Shown here: one piece after another, positions 10,034 through 19,718 of the stretch
How the letters are laid out: each line of letters begins with the position of its first letter
How positions within the stretch are numbered: the first letter of the stretch is position 1
DNA from: Polaromonas sp.
Lineage (GTDB): Bacteria; Pseudomonadota; Gammaproteobacteria; Burkholderiales; Burkholderiaceae_C
Direction of reading: 5' to 3'
NCBI GenBank assembly: GCA_028291985.1
Contig: JAQGNE010000037.1
Span: forward strand, 49,121 to 113,120
Length of the DNA stretch: 64,000 bases
Made by a program: the position numbers and the translations under genes
The notes under the pieces: model-generated
Told to the model about the DNA's origin: nothing
The model's database searches: none
What the model saw: only the letters and a program-made list of their open reading frames with translations

Positions 10034-13000
10034 TCAGGGGGCCGGTGTCTCGAAGGGCAGCGTCATGTTTCGCAAGTCGCGCCGGGTCTCGACGAGTACC
10101 AGCGGTCCTTCGTTGGATACCACGATGGCAGGACGCTCACGCGGTACATGCACTGGCCTGGCTTCCGCCGCCATGGCCGCCTGGGCTTCGGCAATCTTGG
10201 CCGCATCCGAATTGACCCACTGCAGCCCTGAAGACTGGGCCACTTCAATAAGCGACTGCATCGGCAGCGCATAGCTTTCGACCTGGGGCAACAATCGTTT
10301 TGCCGCGGGTGCCGACGGGCTTGCAGCGGTGGCAGCTGCCGATGATGCGGCCACCGGACGGGCAACTGGCGCAGCGACCACAGGAACGGCTCTATCAGGC
10401 TCTGCTACTCTTTCGGGAGCTACTTCACGGCGTGGTTGCTGGGCTGGCGCCTCATTTGACTCAAAACCACGGCCTGCGGACTCGACAGCGCTTGCAGTGA
10501 CCGCAACCGGGGCGGCAGCCGCGTCCGGGCCATCAACCACGCGTTCTGCGTCGACAGGCTGTCCGGCTGATACCGGCGTGCCACGGTTTTCTGCAGGGTC
10601 GGTACGTTCCCGGCGTTCACGGCCATAGCGATCACGGCTGCGGCGCGGACGCTGTTCGGCGTCCTGGCCGTTACCGGCAACTTCACCCGACTGGCTTGCA
10701 GCGTCGCTCTGGGCTGTCGCGGCGCTGTCGTCCGCAGGCAGGCTTGGCGTGGCCCCTGCCGTGCCATCAGGGTCCGGACGACCGGCGCTGCCATTCATCG
10801 CCTGGTTTTCGCCTTCAGCGGGCTCATTGCGCCTGTCGTTGCGCCGCCCATTGCGGTCACCCCGCTCGCGTCGGCCTTCACCGCGCGGTTCGCGTCCGTC
10901 GGTGCGGGCTTCACGGCCGGCATCCGGCTCGGCAGAAGGCCGCTCCTGACGCGGCTGCGAGGCATTGGCGCCCATGGCAGCCGCCATGGCTGCCTGGTTT
11001 GCCAGCGCAAGATCCTGCTCTGCGGCATCGCGCGGCATCCGGTCGCCTCGCTCCCCGCGCTCACGGCGGCCACGGCCACCTTCAGCGCGCGGTTCACGGG
11101 GCTCGCGAGGTTCGCGCGGCTCACGGCCTTCTGCGCGCGGCGCCTCCGCGCGTACCTCGCCAACAGGTCGCTCCTGGCGTTCCTGGCGAGGGCTGTCGCC
11201 CCTGGCATCTGTACGGCCGTCCGCATGGCGATCCCGGCCACGGCCTTCCGGTCGGCCTTCACTTGGCCGCGCTTCAGGGTTGCGCGCATCGCCGCGCGGC
11301 TCACCACGTTCGCCGTCGCGCTCCGGGCGCGCTTCACTGCGACCACGGCCACCACCACGGCGGCCGTCGCGGCCACCGCGCTCGCCACCGGCACGTTCAC
11401 CGCGCGCCGAATCGGGACGAACATCGCGGCGCGCGTCAGCGCCAGGTGCAATTGCTGGCTTGATTTCGGCCGGCGGCGCTGCGGCTGCGGGCTCGTCAGG
11501 CGCTGCAAACAGATTTTTGATCCAGCCAAAAAACCCTTTTTCTGCCGGTGCGGGCGCTGGAGCCGGCGCGGCTTTGGCGGCAACAGGTGCTGCGCGGGCA
11601 GTGGCTTTTGGCACTGCGCTCTCTGCTGGCGCCACTTCAGGACGTGGTACAGCTTGCGGTGCAGGCGCATCAGGCAAAACGCCTTTGATAACCGGCTCCT
11701 GCTTGTTGTGCTTTTCCTGGCTGCGGCGCGTGACCGTGGTCGCATCTTCCATCTCGTCGGCCATCTTGTAGCTGGCCTCGATGTTGTCCAGCCGCGGGTC
11801 GTCATGCTTCAAACGCTCAAGCTTGTAGTTGGGTGTCTCCAGCGTCTTGTTGGGCACAAGAAGGACATTGATGCGCTGCTTCATTTCGATCTTGCTGATC
11901 TCGGAACGCTTTTCATTGAGCAGGAAAGACGCCACATCGACCGGCACCTGGCACAGTACCGACGCCGTGCTGTCTTTGAGCGACTCTTCCTGAATGATGC
12001 GCAGGATCTGCAGTGCCGAGCTTTCGGTATCACGGATGTGGCCAGAGCCGCCGCAGCGCGGGCAGGGGATCGACGCGCCTTCCGAGAGGGCCGGGCGCAG
12101 GCGCTGGCGGCTCATTTCCATCAGGCCGAACTTGCTGATGGTGCCGAACTGCACGCGGGCGCGGTCCTGGCGCAGCGCGTCGCGCAGGCGGTTCTCAACA
12201 TCGCGGCGGTTGCGCGACTCTTCCATGTCGATGAAGTCGATGACGATCAGGCCGCCCAGGTCACGCAGGCGCATCTGTCGGGCCACTTCATCGGCGGCTT
12301 CCAGGTTGGTACGGGTCGCCGTCTCTTCGATGTCGCCGCCTTTGATGGCTCTGGCCGAGTTGACGTCGATCGACACCAGCGCTTCGGTGTGGTCGATGAC
12401 GATGGCGCCGCCGGATGGCAACTGCACGGTGCGTGCGTAGGCCGATTCGATCTGGTGCTCGATTTGGAACCGGCTGAACAGCGGGGCGTCGTCGCGGTAG
12501 CGCTTGACGCGGTGCTCATGCTCGGGCATCACATGCGCCATGAACTGGCGGGCCTGCTCGTAGACGTCATCGGTATCGAACAGAATGTCGCCGATGTCGC
12601 TGTTGAAATAGTCGCGAATGGCGCGAATCACAAGGCTGGATTCCTGATAGATCAGGAACGCGCCCTTGCCGCCTTTGCCCGCGCCGTCGATGGCGGTCCA
12701 GAGCTTGATGAGGTAGTTCAGGTCCCACTGCAGCTCGGGCGCGCTGCGGCCGATGCCGGCAGTGCGGGCAATGATGCTGGAGCCGGCCGGGTATTCCAGC
12801 TGGTCCATGTTTTCCTTCAGCTCGGCCCGGTCTTCGCCCTCGATGCGGCGGCTCACGCCACCACCGCGCGGATTGTTCGGCATCAGCACCACATAACGGC
12901 CGGCCAGCGATACGAAGGTGGTCAGGGCCGCACCCTTGTTGCCGCGCTCTTCTTTCTCAACCTGCACCAGCACTTCCTGGCCTTCGCGAATCACATCGTT

Positions 13001-13267
13001 AATGCGGGCCTGGTTGACCGGCACGCCCGGTGCAAAGTAGTTGCGCGAGATTTCCTTGAAGGGCAAAAAGCCATGGCGGTCTTCGCCGTAGTCCACAAAA
13101 CAGGCTTCCAGCGATGGCTCAACCCGGGTAATGACCGCCTTGTAGATATTGCCCTTGCGCTGCTCGCGCCCTTCAATTTCAATTTCGTAGTCGAGGAGTT
13201 TCTGTCCGTCAACAATCGCCAGACGGCGTTCTTCTGCCTGGGTGGCATTTACCAGCATCCGTTTCAT
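10034..13267 (-). CDS. rne: Ribonuclease E
   Basis: Essential endoribonuclease for mRNA decay and rRNA/tRNA processing, and scaffold of the RNA degradosome. I start at [10 protein letters not shown], the family's conserved start, which has an AGGAA ribosome site; an in-frame upstream start at 13321 would add 18 unconserved residues. The catalytic half has an S1 domain (about 35-120), metal-binding aspartates at about 301 and 344 (S-I-D-V-N-S, V-I-D-F-I-D) and the zinc-link C-P-R-C at 402-405. From about residue 550 the protein is low-complexity, first Pro/Ala then very rich in Arg, Glu, Gly and Asp, as expected of the disordered degradosome scaffold. It ends in a conserved [14 protein letters not shown] tail. 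Confidence 0.96.
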   Translation of the reverse strand: MKRMLVNATQAEERRLAIVDGQKLLDYEIEIEGREQRKGNIYKAVITRVEPSLEACFVDYGEDRHGFLPFKEISRNYFAPGVPVNQARINDVIREGQEVLVQVEKEERGNKGAALTTFVSLAGRYVVLMPNNPRGGGVSRRIEGEDRAELKENMDQLEYPAGSSIIARTAGIGRSAPELQWDLNYLIKLWTAIDGAGKGGKGAFLIYQESSLVIRAIRDYFNSDIGDILFDTDDVYEQARQFMAHVMPEHEHRVKRYRDDAPLFSRFQIEHQIESAYARTVQLPSGGAIVIDHTEALVSIDVNSARAIKGGDIEETATRTNLEAADEVARQMRLRDLGGLIVIDFIDMEESRNRRDVENRLRDALRQDRARVQFGTISKFGLMEMSRQRLRPALSEGASIPCPRCGGSGHIRDTESSALQILRIIQEESLKDSTASVLCQVPVDVASFLLNEKRSEISKIEMKQRINVLLVPNKTLETPNYKLERLKHDDPRLDNIEASYKMADEMEDATTVTRRSQEKHNKQEPVIKGVLPDAPAPQAVPRPEVAPAESAVPKATARAAPVAAKAAPAPAPAPAEKGFFGWIKNLFAAPDEPAAAAPPAEIKPAIAPGADARRDVRPDSARGERAGGERGGRDGRRGGGRGRSEARPERDGERGEPRGDARNPEARPSEGRPEGRGRDRHADGRTDARGDSPRQERQERPVGEVRAEAPRAEGREPREPREPREPRAEGGRGRRERGERGDRMPRDAAEQDLALANQAAMAAAMGANASQPRQERPSAEPDAGREARTDGREPRGEGRRERGDRNGRRNDRRNEPAEGENQAMNGSAGRPDPDGTAGATPSLPADDSAATAQSDAASQSGEVAGNGQDAEQRPRRSRDRYGRERRERTDPAENRGTPVSAGQPVDAERVVDGPDAAAAPVAVTASAVESAGRGFESNEAPAQQPRREVAPERVAEPDRAVPVVAAPVARPVAASSAAATAASPSAPAAKRLLPQVESYALPMQSLIEVAQSSGLQWVNSDAAKIAEAQAAMAAEARPVHVPRERPAIVVSNEGPLVLVETRRDLRNMTLPFETPAP

Positions 13268-13886
13268 GGAAGTTCCTTGTCGTTTTTCGTTCTCAAGCTC
13301 AAATGAGCCAACGATGCCCAAGAAAACGTCTGGCGAACGTGGGGAATTGCCGGAGAGCCTGAGCAGCTGCCAGCCGGCTGAATAATCAACCGGCGGGGTG
13401 GTTGTCAGGCGTAGGCGCGTGGATGGGGTGAAGCTGGGTCAAACAGGTGTTTGCTATTGTTTGAATAGCTGCTTGCGCCCGTGGGACAAGGGCTGGCGCT
13501 TGATTTATGCCAAAAATGCAGCGCGCACAGAGGCTGTGGCTGCTGCAGGCATTTGATGATCAAACCCACCAGCGATGTCATTGAAAGGCTACCTGTTGAA
13601 GGACTTGTTTTCACCTGATCCGCAAGCAGTCCCTGTTGTCGACGGTTCGCTCGACGCGGGCTGCTCGCATGGTATTCCGTAGTAGTGTTCGCTAAACGCC
13701 GACTTGCTTGCACCGCAATCGCCAGCAGCGAGGCGGCTTGCGCCCATCGGCTGCGGACGACCGCCGGCACGGCATCGACCTACCAGCCACCGCCGCAAAC
13801 AGAGTTGACGAGAGGCCTCGTGAGACCCGCGCCAGACTTGCGTGAACTAAACTCAAGGCAAATCAACCACTTACAGCGTATCGCTA
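13268..13886. promoter_or_regulatory. Divergent rne/rluC intergenic region, likely long rne leader
   Basis: About 620 bp separate the divergent rne and rluC starts with no plausible protein in any frame. In Proteobacteria rne is autoregulated through a long structured 5' leader, and a region of this size fits that. It includes one clear palindromic mini-repeat at 13453-13520. I could not fix promoter hexamers with confidence. Confidence 0.5.
13453..13520 (+). repeat. Dispersed palindromic mini-repeat
   Basis: GCTATT (13453-13458) pairs with AATAGC (13464-13469) across a five-base loop. A tail reading TGCTTGCGCCC...GGGCTGGCGCTTG follows, matching the general pattern of the copies inside fabD and hemD. 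It lies within the putative rne leader on the strand opposite to rne. Confidence 0.65.
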
Positions 13887-15128
13887 GTGAAACACATTAT
13901 AGGGGCAGCCAAACACGTGCTGACACCACCCAAAAAGCGGTCCGCCACACCTTTGCGTCCACGGTCTCCCGCGGCACCAGCAGCTTCCCGCATCCGCACT
14001 GACCCTGCTTACCGGTCTTCACCTGCCTTGCATGCAACTGATGGACAGGCGGCTGAGTCCAAAGCGGTACCGCAAGCGACTTTTGTGACGGTCGATGAGG
14101 ACTATGCCGGCCAGCGGCTGGACAATTTTTTGATTCGTGAACTCAAGGGTGTACCCAAAACCCATGTGTACCGCATCATCCGCAGCGGTGAAGTCCGTAT
14201 CAACAAGGGCCGGGCGCAGGCAGACACCCGCCTGGAAGCTGGTGACCTGATCCGGCTTCCACCGGTACGCACCTCCGAGCGCGCCGACCAGAAGGCGCAA
14301 GCCATCGCGCAGGAAATCGCGCGCCATGGGGCCAGCTCAACGGTGGGCGGGTATGCACCGGCGGCAGAGTTTCCGGTGCTGTTTGAAGACGAGTTTTTGC
14401 TGGCCATCGACAAACCGGCGGGCGTGGCAGTGCACGGCGGCAGCGGAGTGAGCTTTGGCGTTATCGAGCAGTTGCGCATGGCGCGCCCGGACGCCGATTT
14501 TCTGGAACTGGTTCACCGGCTGGACCGTGAAACCAGCGGTATCTTGCTGATTGCCAAGCGGCGCATGGCGCTCAAGTTGCTGCAAGAGCAGTTTCGGGAG
14601 CGTGAAACCGACAAGATTTACCTGGCCCTGGTCAGGGGTGACTGGCCTGCAAACAAACGCGTCATAGACAAGTCACTGCATAAATATGTGCTGGATGACA
14701 AAGCTGGCAGCGCTGGCGAGCGACGGGTCAGGATAGTGCCCCATGATCATCCCGACGGCCTCCGCTCCATCACGCTGGTGAAGGTGAAGGCTTCAATCCC
14801 CCCGGGTCCGGCAGCACCGGCGGTGCGCTTCAGCTTGCTGGAAGTGACCATCAAGACCGGGCGCACGCACCAGATCCGGGTGCATCTGGCCGGAGAAGGC
14901 CATGCCATCGCCGGCGACGATAAATACGGCGACTTCGAGTTGAACAGGACACTGCAGAAAACCGTCACCGGGGCGGCACCGCTCAGGCGCATGTTTCTGC
15001 ATGCCTGGAGCCTGAAGTTCAACCATCCCAAAACCCGGAAAACCATACATTTGCAGGCATCACTGCCTGCGGAACTGCAGCAGTTTTTGCCCGAAAGACA
15101 GGCTGAACCTGAGCCGCTGGCTGAATAG
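13887..15128 (+). CDS. rluC: 23S rRNA pseudouridine synthase RluC-like
   Basis: RluC makes pseudouridines 955, 2504 and 2580 in 23S rRNA. After a variable Ala/Pro/Arg-rich leader of about 65 residues comes an S4 RNA-binding domain (G-Q-R-L-D-N-F-L, then V-R-I-N-K-G-R). The catalytic motif H-R-L-D-R-E-T-S-G-I-L-L contains the active-site Asp, and the C-terminal G-R-T-H-Q-I-R-V-H-L follows. Divergence from rne matches the usual rne-rluC arrangement. The start is uncertain: the GTG at 13887 lacks a ribosome site, whereas an in-frame GTG at 13917 has AGGGG upstream. The core is unaffected. The next gene, a phosphatase, follows after 40 bases and is probably co-transcribed. Confidence 0.93.
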   Translation: MKHIIGAAKHVLTPPKKRSATPLRPRSPAAPAASRIRTDPAYRSSPALHATDGQAAESKAVPQATFVTVDEDYAGQRLDNFLIRELKGVPKTHVYRIIRSGEVRINKGRAQADTRLEAGDLIRLPPVRTSERADQKAQAIAQEIARHGASSTVGGYAPAAEFPVLFEDEFLLAIDKPAGVAVHGGSGVSFGVIEQLRMARPDADFLELVHRLDRETSGILLIAKRRMALKLLQEQFRERETDKIYLALVRGDWPANKRVIDKSLHKYVLDDKAGSAGERRVRIVPHDHPDGLRSITLVKVKASIPPGPAAPAVRFSLLEVTIKTGRTHQIRVHLAGEGHAIAGDDKYGDFELNRTLQKTVTGAAPLRRMFLHAWSLKFNHPKTRKTIHLQASLPAELQQFLPERQAEPEPLAE

Positions 15129-15168
15129 CAGGCGATCATCAAAACCCGGGCGTCATCAAACCACAGTT

Positions 15169-15828
15169 ATGAGCACGAAAAATTTTGACCTGATAGCGTT
15201 TGATTGGGACGGCACGCTGTTTGACTCCACCCAAATCATCGTTCGCTGCATACAGGCCGCCGTTGGTGATATGGGCGGTACCGTGCCTTCTGACAAGGAA
15301 GCCGCCTATGTCATCGGCCTTGGGCTGATGCAGGCGCTTGCCCACGCGGCGCCCGATGTCCCGCCCGAAAAATATGCGGCGCTGGGAGACCGCTACCGGC
15401 ATCACTACGCAGCCCATTACGACGATCTGAGTCTTTTTGATGGTGTGCTGGACATGCTGGCCGATCTCAAGGCGCGCGGACATCTGCTGGCCGTGGCGAC
15501 CGGCAAGTCACGCCGCGGCCTTGACCAGACACTGGAGAGCAGCGAGCTTCGCGGCATGTTTGCCGCCTCCCGCACCGCTGACGAAACCGCCGGCAAGCCC
15601 GATCCGCGCATGCTGCATGAGTTGATGGATGAGCTGGACGTGCCTGCCCACCGCGTTCTGATGATCGGCGACACCACCCATGATTTGCAGATGGCAGTCA
15701 ACGCCAGGTGTGCCAGCGTCGGGGTAGGGTATGGTGCGCATGAGCATGTGACTTTTGAGGGCCTGCATGCGCTGCATGTTGCGCATTCGGTAAAGGAATT
15801 GCACCACTGGCTGACGCACAACGCATGA
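15169..15828 (+). CDS. HAD-family hydrolase, phosphoglycolate-phosphatase-like
   Basis: A HAD-superfamily phosphatase of 219 residues. Motif I is F-D-W-D-G-T-L-F-D-S near the N-terminus with the nucleophilic Asp, motif II is V-A-T-G-K-S, and motifs III/IV include G-K-P-D-P and M-I-G-D-T-T-H-D. A small helical cap separates motifs I and II, as in Gph-type enzymes. In many Betaproteobacteria this gene follows rluC. The substrate cannot be read from sequence; phosphoglycolate or another small phosphate ester is plausible. Confidence 0.88.
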   Translation: MSTKNFDLIAFDWDGTLFDSTQIIVRCIQAAVGDMGGTVPSDKEAAYVIGLGLMQALAHAAPDVPPEKYAALGDRYRHHYAAHYDDLSLFDGVLDMLADLKARGHLLAVATGKSRRGLDQTLESSELRGMFAASRTADETAGKPDPRMLHELMDELDVPAHRVLMIGDTTHDLQMAVNARCASVGVGYGAHEHVTFEGLHALHVAHSVKELHHWLTHNA

Positions 15829-15849
15829 GCTTGCTACGGGCAACAGTCC

Positions 15850-16215
15850 ATGCTTGAGCAACACCCGCTATGCAACAGTCGTGACCTGCAGGACGCAGGG
15901 CCGGCGGTACCTTTTGATATTGTTTATGCTGGCCAGACCTGTCGGGCGTTCGCTGTGCGGTACCAGGGCGCGGTGCATGCCTATCTGAACCGCTGCACCC
16001 ATGTGGCGATGGAACTGGACTGGCAGGCCAACCGCGTATTTGACGCGTCAGGTGACTGGCTGCTATGCGCCAGCCACGGGGCGGCCTATCGCCCCGACAC
16101 CGGCCAGTGCGCAGGGGGGCCCTGCCAGGGGGGACTGGTAAAAATCACGTTGTCTGAAGCCGCGGGTGTCGTGTACTGGCATCCTGCTTACAACCTCAAA
16201 CCGGTCGTGTTTTGA
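15850..16215 (+). CDS. Small Rieske [2Fe-2S] ferredoxin-like protein
   Basis: A 121-residue soluble protein with both Rieske cluster boxes: C-T-H (box 1) and C-A-S-H-G-A (box 2), followed by Y-R-P-D-T-G and G-G-P-C-Q-G-G. The cluster is held by two Cys and two His. No membrane segment or oxygenase catalytic domain is attached, so it is a stand-alone electron-transfer or redox-sensing protein. It lies between the HAD phosphatase and the S49 peptidase with short gaps, suggesting one transcript with rluC. The partner is unknown. Confidence 0.85.
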   Translation: MLEQHPLCNSRDLQDAGPAVPFDIVYAGQTCRAFAVRYQGAVHAYLNRCTHVAMELDWQANRVFDASGDWLLCASHGAAYRPDTGQCAGGPCQGGLVKITLSEAAGVVYWHPAYNLKPVVF

Positions 16216-16230
16216 TACGCCTCTAAACTC

Positions 16231-17319
16231 ATGCCCATGAACGATCCCAACCGCCGCGATCCGATGGATGCCCCCGGTGACCCTTACCGGTCTCCGGATT
16301 TTGATAGAAATCGTCCTGAAGATACCTATCTGACAGGGCAGACAGCTCCTGAAAACATAGCAAATAATTCCTTGAAAACTGATTCGACCAACCAGCCCGG
16401 CTGGGAACGCGCAACGCTTGAAAAGCTCGCTTTTGCGGCACTGAACGAACAAAAGGCGACGCGGCGCTGGAAGACATTTGTTCGTCTTGCTTGGCTGGCG
16501 TTTTTTATCGCCCTGGTCTGGATGACTTTGCATCGCGGGGCTGCCGCGACCGATCCCACGCTGCCGCACACTGCCGTCGTCGAGATCAAGGGCGAAATCG
16601 CCAGCGGTGCCGACGCCAGCGCCGAGTTCGTCAATGCGGCATTGCGTGCGGCATTTGAGGACGAAGGCTCAAAAGCCGTGGTGTTGCTGATCAACTCGCC
16701 CGGTGGAAGCCCTGTGCAGGCCGGCATGATGAACGACGAAATCCTGCGCCTGAAGGCCAAGCACAAAAAGCCGGTGTATGCCGTGGTCGAGGAGACCTGC
16801 GCATCGGCTGCTTATTACATCGCCGTGGCAGCGGACCAGATTTTCGTCGACAAGGCCAGCATCGTCGGCAGTATCGGCGTTCTGATGGATGGCTTTGGCT
16901 TTACTGGTTTGATGGACAAGCTTGGCGTGGAACGGCGCTTGCTGACGGCAGGCGCGAACAAGGGTTTCCTTGACCCGTTCAGTGCGCAAAGCGAAGAACA
17001 ACGCTTGTTCGCGCAGAAGATGCTGAACCAGATACATGAGCAGTTCATCAGTGTTGTCAAAACCGGGCGGGGCCCACGGCTGAAGGAAACACCCGAAATG
17101 TTCAGCGGCTTGTTCTGGACCGGACAGCAGGCGGTTGAACTGGGCCTGGCCGACAAGTTGGGCAACCTCGACTATGTTGCCCGCGAGATTGTCAAAACCG
17201 AAGAAATCATCGATTACACGCGGCGCGACAACGTGGCCGAGCGGCTTGCCAAGCGGTTTGGTGCGGCCCTGGGTGAGGGCGCTGTCAAGTCATTAAAGGC
17301 CGTACCCGGCATTCGCTAG
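16231..17319 (+). CDS. S49-family signal-peptide peptidase (SppA-like), single-domain
   Basis: A membrane-anchored serine peptidase of 362 residues: a polar N-terminus, one transmembrane helix (L-A-W-L-A-F-F-I-A-L-V-W), then one S49 domain. Landmarks are N-S-P-G-G-S-P, the nucleophile region E-T-C-A-S-A-A-Y-Y-I-A and the likely general-base Lys in A-G-A-N-K-G-F-L-D-P-F. This is the short bacterial SppA type thought to degrade signal peptides left in the membrane. The N-terminal region around P-E-D-T-Y-L-T-G may contain a worn palindromic mini-repeat. It is the last gene of the run starting at rluC and converges with the minus-strand pair that follows. Confidence 0.9.
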   Translation: MPMNDPNRRDPMDAPGDPYRSPDFDRNRPEDTYLTGQTAPENIANNSLKTDSTNQPGWERATLEKLAFAALNEQKATRRWKTFVRLAWLAFFIALVWMTLHRGAAATDPTLPHTAVVEIKGEIASGADASAEFVNAALRAAFEDEGSKAVVLLINSPGGSPVQAGMMNDEILRLKAKHKKPVYAVVEETCASAAYYIAVAADQIFVDKASIVGSIGVLMDGFGFTGLMDKLGVERRLLTAGANKGFLDPFSAQSEEQRLFAQKMLNQIHEQFISVVKTGRGPRLKETPEMFSGLFWTGQQAVELGLADKLGNLDYVAREIVKTEEIIDYTRRDNVAERLAKRFGAALGEGAVKSLKAVPGIR

Positions 17320-17429
17320 CGGGCACAGTCGGCATTCGAGCGCATCGAAAGCTCTCTACAGTGCCGCTAGGCGCCGTGGCCGAAAGGGCCGGCCATCTAT
17401 CTGGCACAAGCATCGGCTTGAACCTGCTC

Positions 17430-18194
17430 TTAGCGTCCAATGCAGAAAACCGTTGGCAAACCCAGCGGCGGTGGCAATTTTTCCTGTTTCCACCGGCTGA
17501 CCAGCGCGCTTTTTGACCAGGCAGCATCCAGCGTCAGCCCGCAGCTCAGCGCCAGGCGGGTGTTGGCTTGCAGCGTCTGCAGCAGCGCAGTCAGCAATGC
17601 AGCGTTGCGGTAGGGCGTTTCGATGAAAATCTGCGTCTGTGCAGTTTTCAGGGCCAGCGACTCCAGCGCCTTGATGCGCTGGGACCGCTCAGCCGCTTCC
17701 TGCGGCAGGTAGCCGGCAAACGCGAAATTCTGACCATTGAGCCCGCTCGATGCGAGTGCCAGCATCAGCGACATCGGGCCGATCAGCGCGACCACTTCAA
17801 TGCCGAGATCATGCGCAGCCCTCACCACCGATGAGCCGGGGTCTGCAATTGCCGGCATGCCGGCCTCGCTGACAAGGCCCATGTCCAGTCCTTCCAGTGC
17901 AGGCTTCAACAGTGGCCGCGCATCGAAATTGCCACTGTGGTCGCCCTTTTTATGCACCTCCCGCGGCAGCTCCTGTATTTGTAGCGCTTGAACAGCCTGC
18001 TGCAAGGGCTGCAGCTCGTTAATACGTTTAAGGTAGGCGCGGGTGCTTTTCGCGTTCTCACAGATCCAGCTCGGCAACCTGGCTGCCATCTGTAGCGTTG
18101 CCAGCGGCATCATGTCTGTCAATGGCGCCTGACTGCCGCAGCCAAAATCAAGCGGCGCTGGCACCAGGTAGAGTTTTCCCGTCGCCGTGCTCAT
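17430..18194 (-). CDS. SAM-dependent tetrapyrrole-methylase-fold protein, RsmI-like
   Basis: A 254-residue member of the tetrapyrrole methylase fold. L-Y-L-V-P-A-P-L-D-F opens the protein, G-L-V-S-E-A-G-M-P-A-I-A-D-P-G is the cofactor loop typical of RsmI (16S rRNA C1402 2'-O-methyltransferase), and P-Y-R-N-A-A and the C-terminal P-T-V-F-C-I-G follow. It lacks parts of canonical RsmI and looks like the shorter paralogue common in Betaproteobacteria, so an rRNA target is plausible but unproven. Its ATG overlaps the Maf stop by four bases, so the two are translationally coupled. Confidence 0.85.
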   Translation of the reverse strand: MSTATGKLYLVPAPLDFGCGSQAPLTDMMPLATLQMAARLPSWICENAKSTRAYLKRINELQPLQQAVQALQIQELPREVHKKGDHSGNFDARPLLKPALEGLDMGLVSEAGMPAIADPGSSVVRAAHDLGIEVVALIGPMSLMLALASSGLNGQNFAFAGYLPQEAAERSQRIKALESLALKTAQTQIFIETPYRNAALLTALLQTLQANTRLALSCGLTLDAAWSKSALVSRWKQEKLPPPLGLPTVFCIGR

Positions 18195-18868
18195 TGGCCA
18201 GACCCGGAAGGCGCGCCCAGCAGCCTGATGCCAGCGCTGCGAAGCATGTTGCAGGTGCGTATCAGAGGCAGACCGATCAACGCGGTCGGGTCATCGCTGT
18301 CAATGGATGCCAGCAGGGCAATGCCCAAACCTTCACTTTTCGCGCTGCCAGCGCAGTTGTAGGGCTGCTCTGCCTGCAGGTAGTTTTCGATGTCTTCATC
18401 GTCCAGGTCGCGAAATTTGACGTTCACCGTGGCAAGCGCCTGTTCTTTAAAACCGCTTTGCAGGCAGACCACCGCCACCGCTGTCTGAAAAGCGACAGCC
18501 TGTCCGCTCATTTGCCGCAGTTGCGCCACAGCGCGCAGATGGTTGCCAGGTTTGCCCAATGGCGTTCCCTTCAGGTCAGCTACCTGGTCTGAACCAATCA
18601 CTACCGCATGCGGAAACCGGGCGGCGACCGCACGGGCTTTGGCCAGCGCCAGACGGGTGGCAAGCGCCATTGGAGTTTCGCCGGCTAATGGGGATTCATC
18701 CACATCTGGAATCTCGACGGTGAAGGGCATCCGCAAGCGCTGCAGCAGCTCCTTGCGGTAGGCCGAACCGGATGCCAGGATCAGCGGGCGTTGCGCTGTG
18801 CGCGTGTCGCTGCTCGACCGGGATTCCGGGTCAGCGGTGGAGTTGGCTGGGGGCGTGGAAAGGTTCAT
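18191..18868 (-). CDS. maf: Maf-family nucleotide pyrophosphatase (YceF type)
   Basis: Hydrolyses non-canonical or modified nucleoside triphosphates; the YceF branch prefers 7-methyl-GTP. Maf motifs are L-A-S-G-S-A-Y-R-K-E-L-L, D-E-S near residue 58, S-D-Q-V with the catalytic Asp, G-K-P-G and Y-N-C-A-G-S-A-K-S-E-G-L-G. A Ser/Thr/Pro-rich leader of about 27 residues precedes the core, so the true start may be later, although the listed ATG is the only good one nearby. It is divergent from yceD with only 25 bp between starts, a common yceF-yceD layout, and overlaps the downstream methylase by ATGA. Confidence 0.93.
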   Translation of the reverse strand: MNLSTPPANSTADPESRSSSDTRTAQRPLILASGSAYRKELLQRLRMPFTVEIPDVDESPLAGETPMALATRLALAKARAVAARFPHAVVIGSDQVADLKGTPLGKPGNHLRAVAQLRQMSGQAVAFQTAVAVVCLQSGFKEQALATVNVKFRDLDDEDIENYLQAEQPYNCAGSAKSEGLGIALLASIDSDDPTALIGLPLIRTCNMLRSAGIRLLGAPSGSGQ

Positions 18869-18893
18869 CGTCTGATTCTCTTACACTGACCCT

Positions 18894-19445
18894 ATGACCA
18901 GACCGCTCCAGCCCAGCCGGCTTAACCTGATGAGTTTTGCCCGAGAAACTTCAACGCTTTCCGGCGCCGTGCCGCTACAAAAAATGGAGCGGCTGGCCGA
19001 GGAAGTACAACGGCTGGAGCATGATTTGACCATTAAATGGGAAGCCAGAGGCGAATTGCGCCCGGCAACCGGCGCGTCAGGCTCGGGTGATGATGCAGTC
19101 TGGCTGCATTTGCATGCCCAGACCGTCTTGCCGCTGACCTGCCAGCGCTGCATGGCTCCGGTAGAAACGCCGGTACAGGTCGACCAGTGGTACCGGTTTG
19201 TGGAAACAGAAGACATCGCGATGGCCGAGGATGATGCGTCGGAGGAAGACCTGCTGGTCATGGAGCCGCAGTTTGACCTGCTGGCATTGCTCGAAGATGA
19301 ACTGCTGATGGGCTTGCCACTGGTGCCCATGCACGATGAGTGCCCACCGGGGACCGCTACCGCAGTCAGACAGCGCACGCCTACTGAAGAGCGCACGCCA
19401 AAACCCAATCCTTTTGCCGTCTTGTCCGTCCTGAAGAAAAAATAG
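18894..19445 (+). CDS. yceD: YceD/DUF177 family protein (23S rRNA accumulation)
   Basis: A 183-residue acidic protein with the DUF177 signature: two Cys in L-T-C-Q-R-C-M-A-P-V, then an acidic block (A-E-D-D-A-S-E-E-D-L-L) and a later Cys in H-D-E-C. E. coli and plant homologues are needed for 23S rRNA accumulation. The position directly upstream of rpmF is conserved across Proteobacteria. The C-terminus ends N-P-F-A-V-L-S-V-L-K, the typical family ending. About 290 noncoding bases separate it from rpmF. Confidence 0.92.
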   Translation: MTRPLQPSRLNLMSFARETSTLSGAVPLQKMERLAEEVQRLEHDLTIKWEARGELRPATGASGSGDDAVWLHLHAQTVLPLTCQRCMAPVETPVQVDQWYRFVETEDIAMAEDDASEEDLLVMEPQFDLLALLEDELLMGLPLVPMHDECPPGTATAVRQRTPTEERTPKPNPFAVLSVLKKK

Positions 19446-19490
19446 TGCACATGCCTAGCATCATCAGGCGCCAGACGTTTTGCTTTGGCT

Positions 19491-19526
19491 GGCAAGGGCA
19501 AGGGCAAGGGCAAGGGCAAGGGCAAG
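19491..19526 (+). repeat. Six perfect tandem copies of GGCAAG
   Basis: The hexamer GGCAAG is repeated six times without mismatch in the yceD-rpmF gap, 45 bases after the yceD stop codon. It is a simple-sequence tract that could vary in copy number by slippage. No protein in this gap appears to use it. Confidence 0.9.
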
Positions 19527-19565
19527 GGGCAGGCGATGGCGATTAGCTGGCGGCCAGTGACTTGC

Positions 19566-19594
19566 TTTCCCGGTCAGCAGTATCGGGCTATAAT
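19566..19594 (+). promoter_or_regulatory. Candidate promoter of rpmF-plsX-fab transcript
   Basis: A perfect -10 hexamer TATAAT occupies 19589-19594. Upstream by 17 bases is TTTCCC, a weak -35. The predicted start near 19601 would give a leader of about 138 bases before rpmF. Confidence 0.55.
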
Positions 19595-19608
19595 CTGAGG
19601 CTTCGCGT

Positions 19609-19718
19609 ACTGATAGTGGTGTAGGCGCTTTGTGACCGGGACTCACCGTCCACCGGGTCCAGCCGCTTCTCATTGCCAGCATCCGGTACGTAATTTACCC
19701 ACCTACACACCTATCAGT
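19609..19718 (+). promoter_or_regulatory. Long-range inverted repeat in the rpmF mRNA leader
   Basis: ACTGATAGTGGTGTAGG (19609-19625) can pair with CCTACACACCTATCAGT (19702-19718): eight pairs, a 2x2 internal loop, then seven pairs. The helix encloses about 76 bases with smaller possible stems, begins close to the predicted transcript start and ends about 20 bases before the rpmF start codon. It leaves the AGGAGCGG ribosome site just outside. The pattern suggests a structured, possibly autoregulatory, ribosomal-protein leader; no known family was recognised. Confidence 0.55.

Noticed and set aside
11225..13306. Plus-strand open frame of 693 codons opposite rne
   Set aside because: It mirrors the RNase E coding strand in a GC-rich gene, shows no motif, and RNase E is unmistakable on the other strand.
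19491..19526. GGCAAG array as a CRISPR or coding repeat
   Set aside because: Units are six bases with no spacers, and the tract is intergenic.
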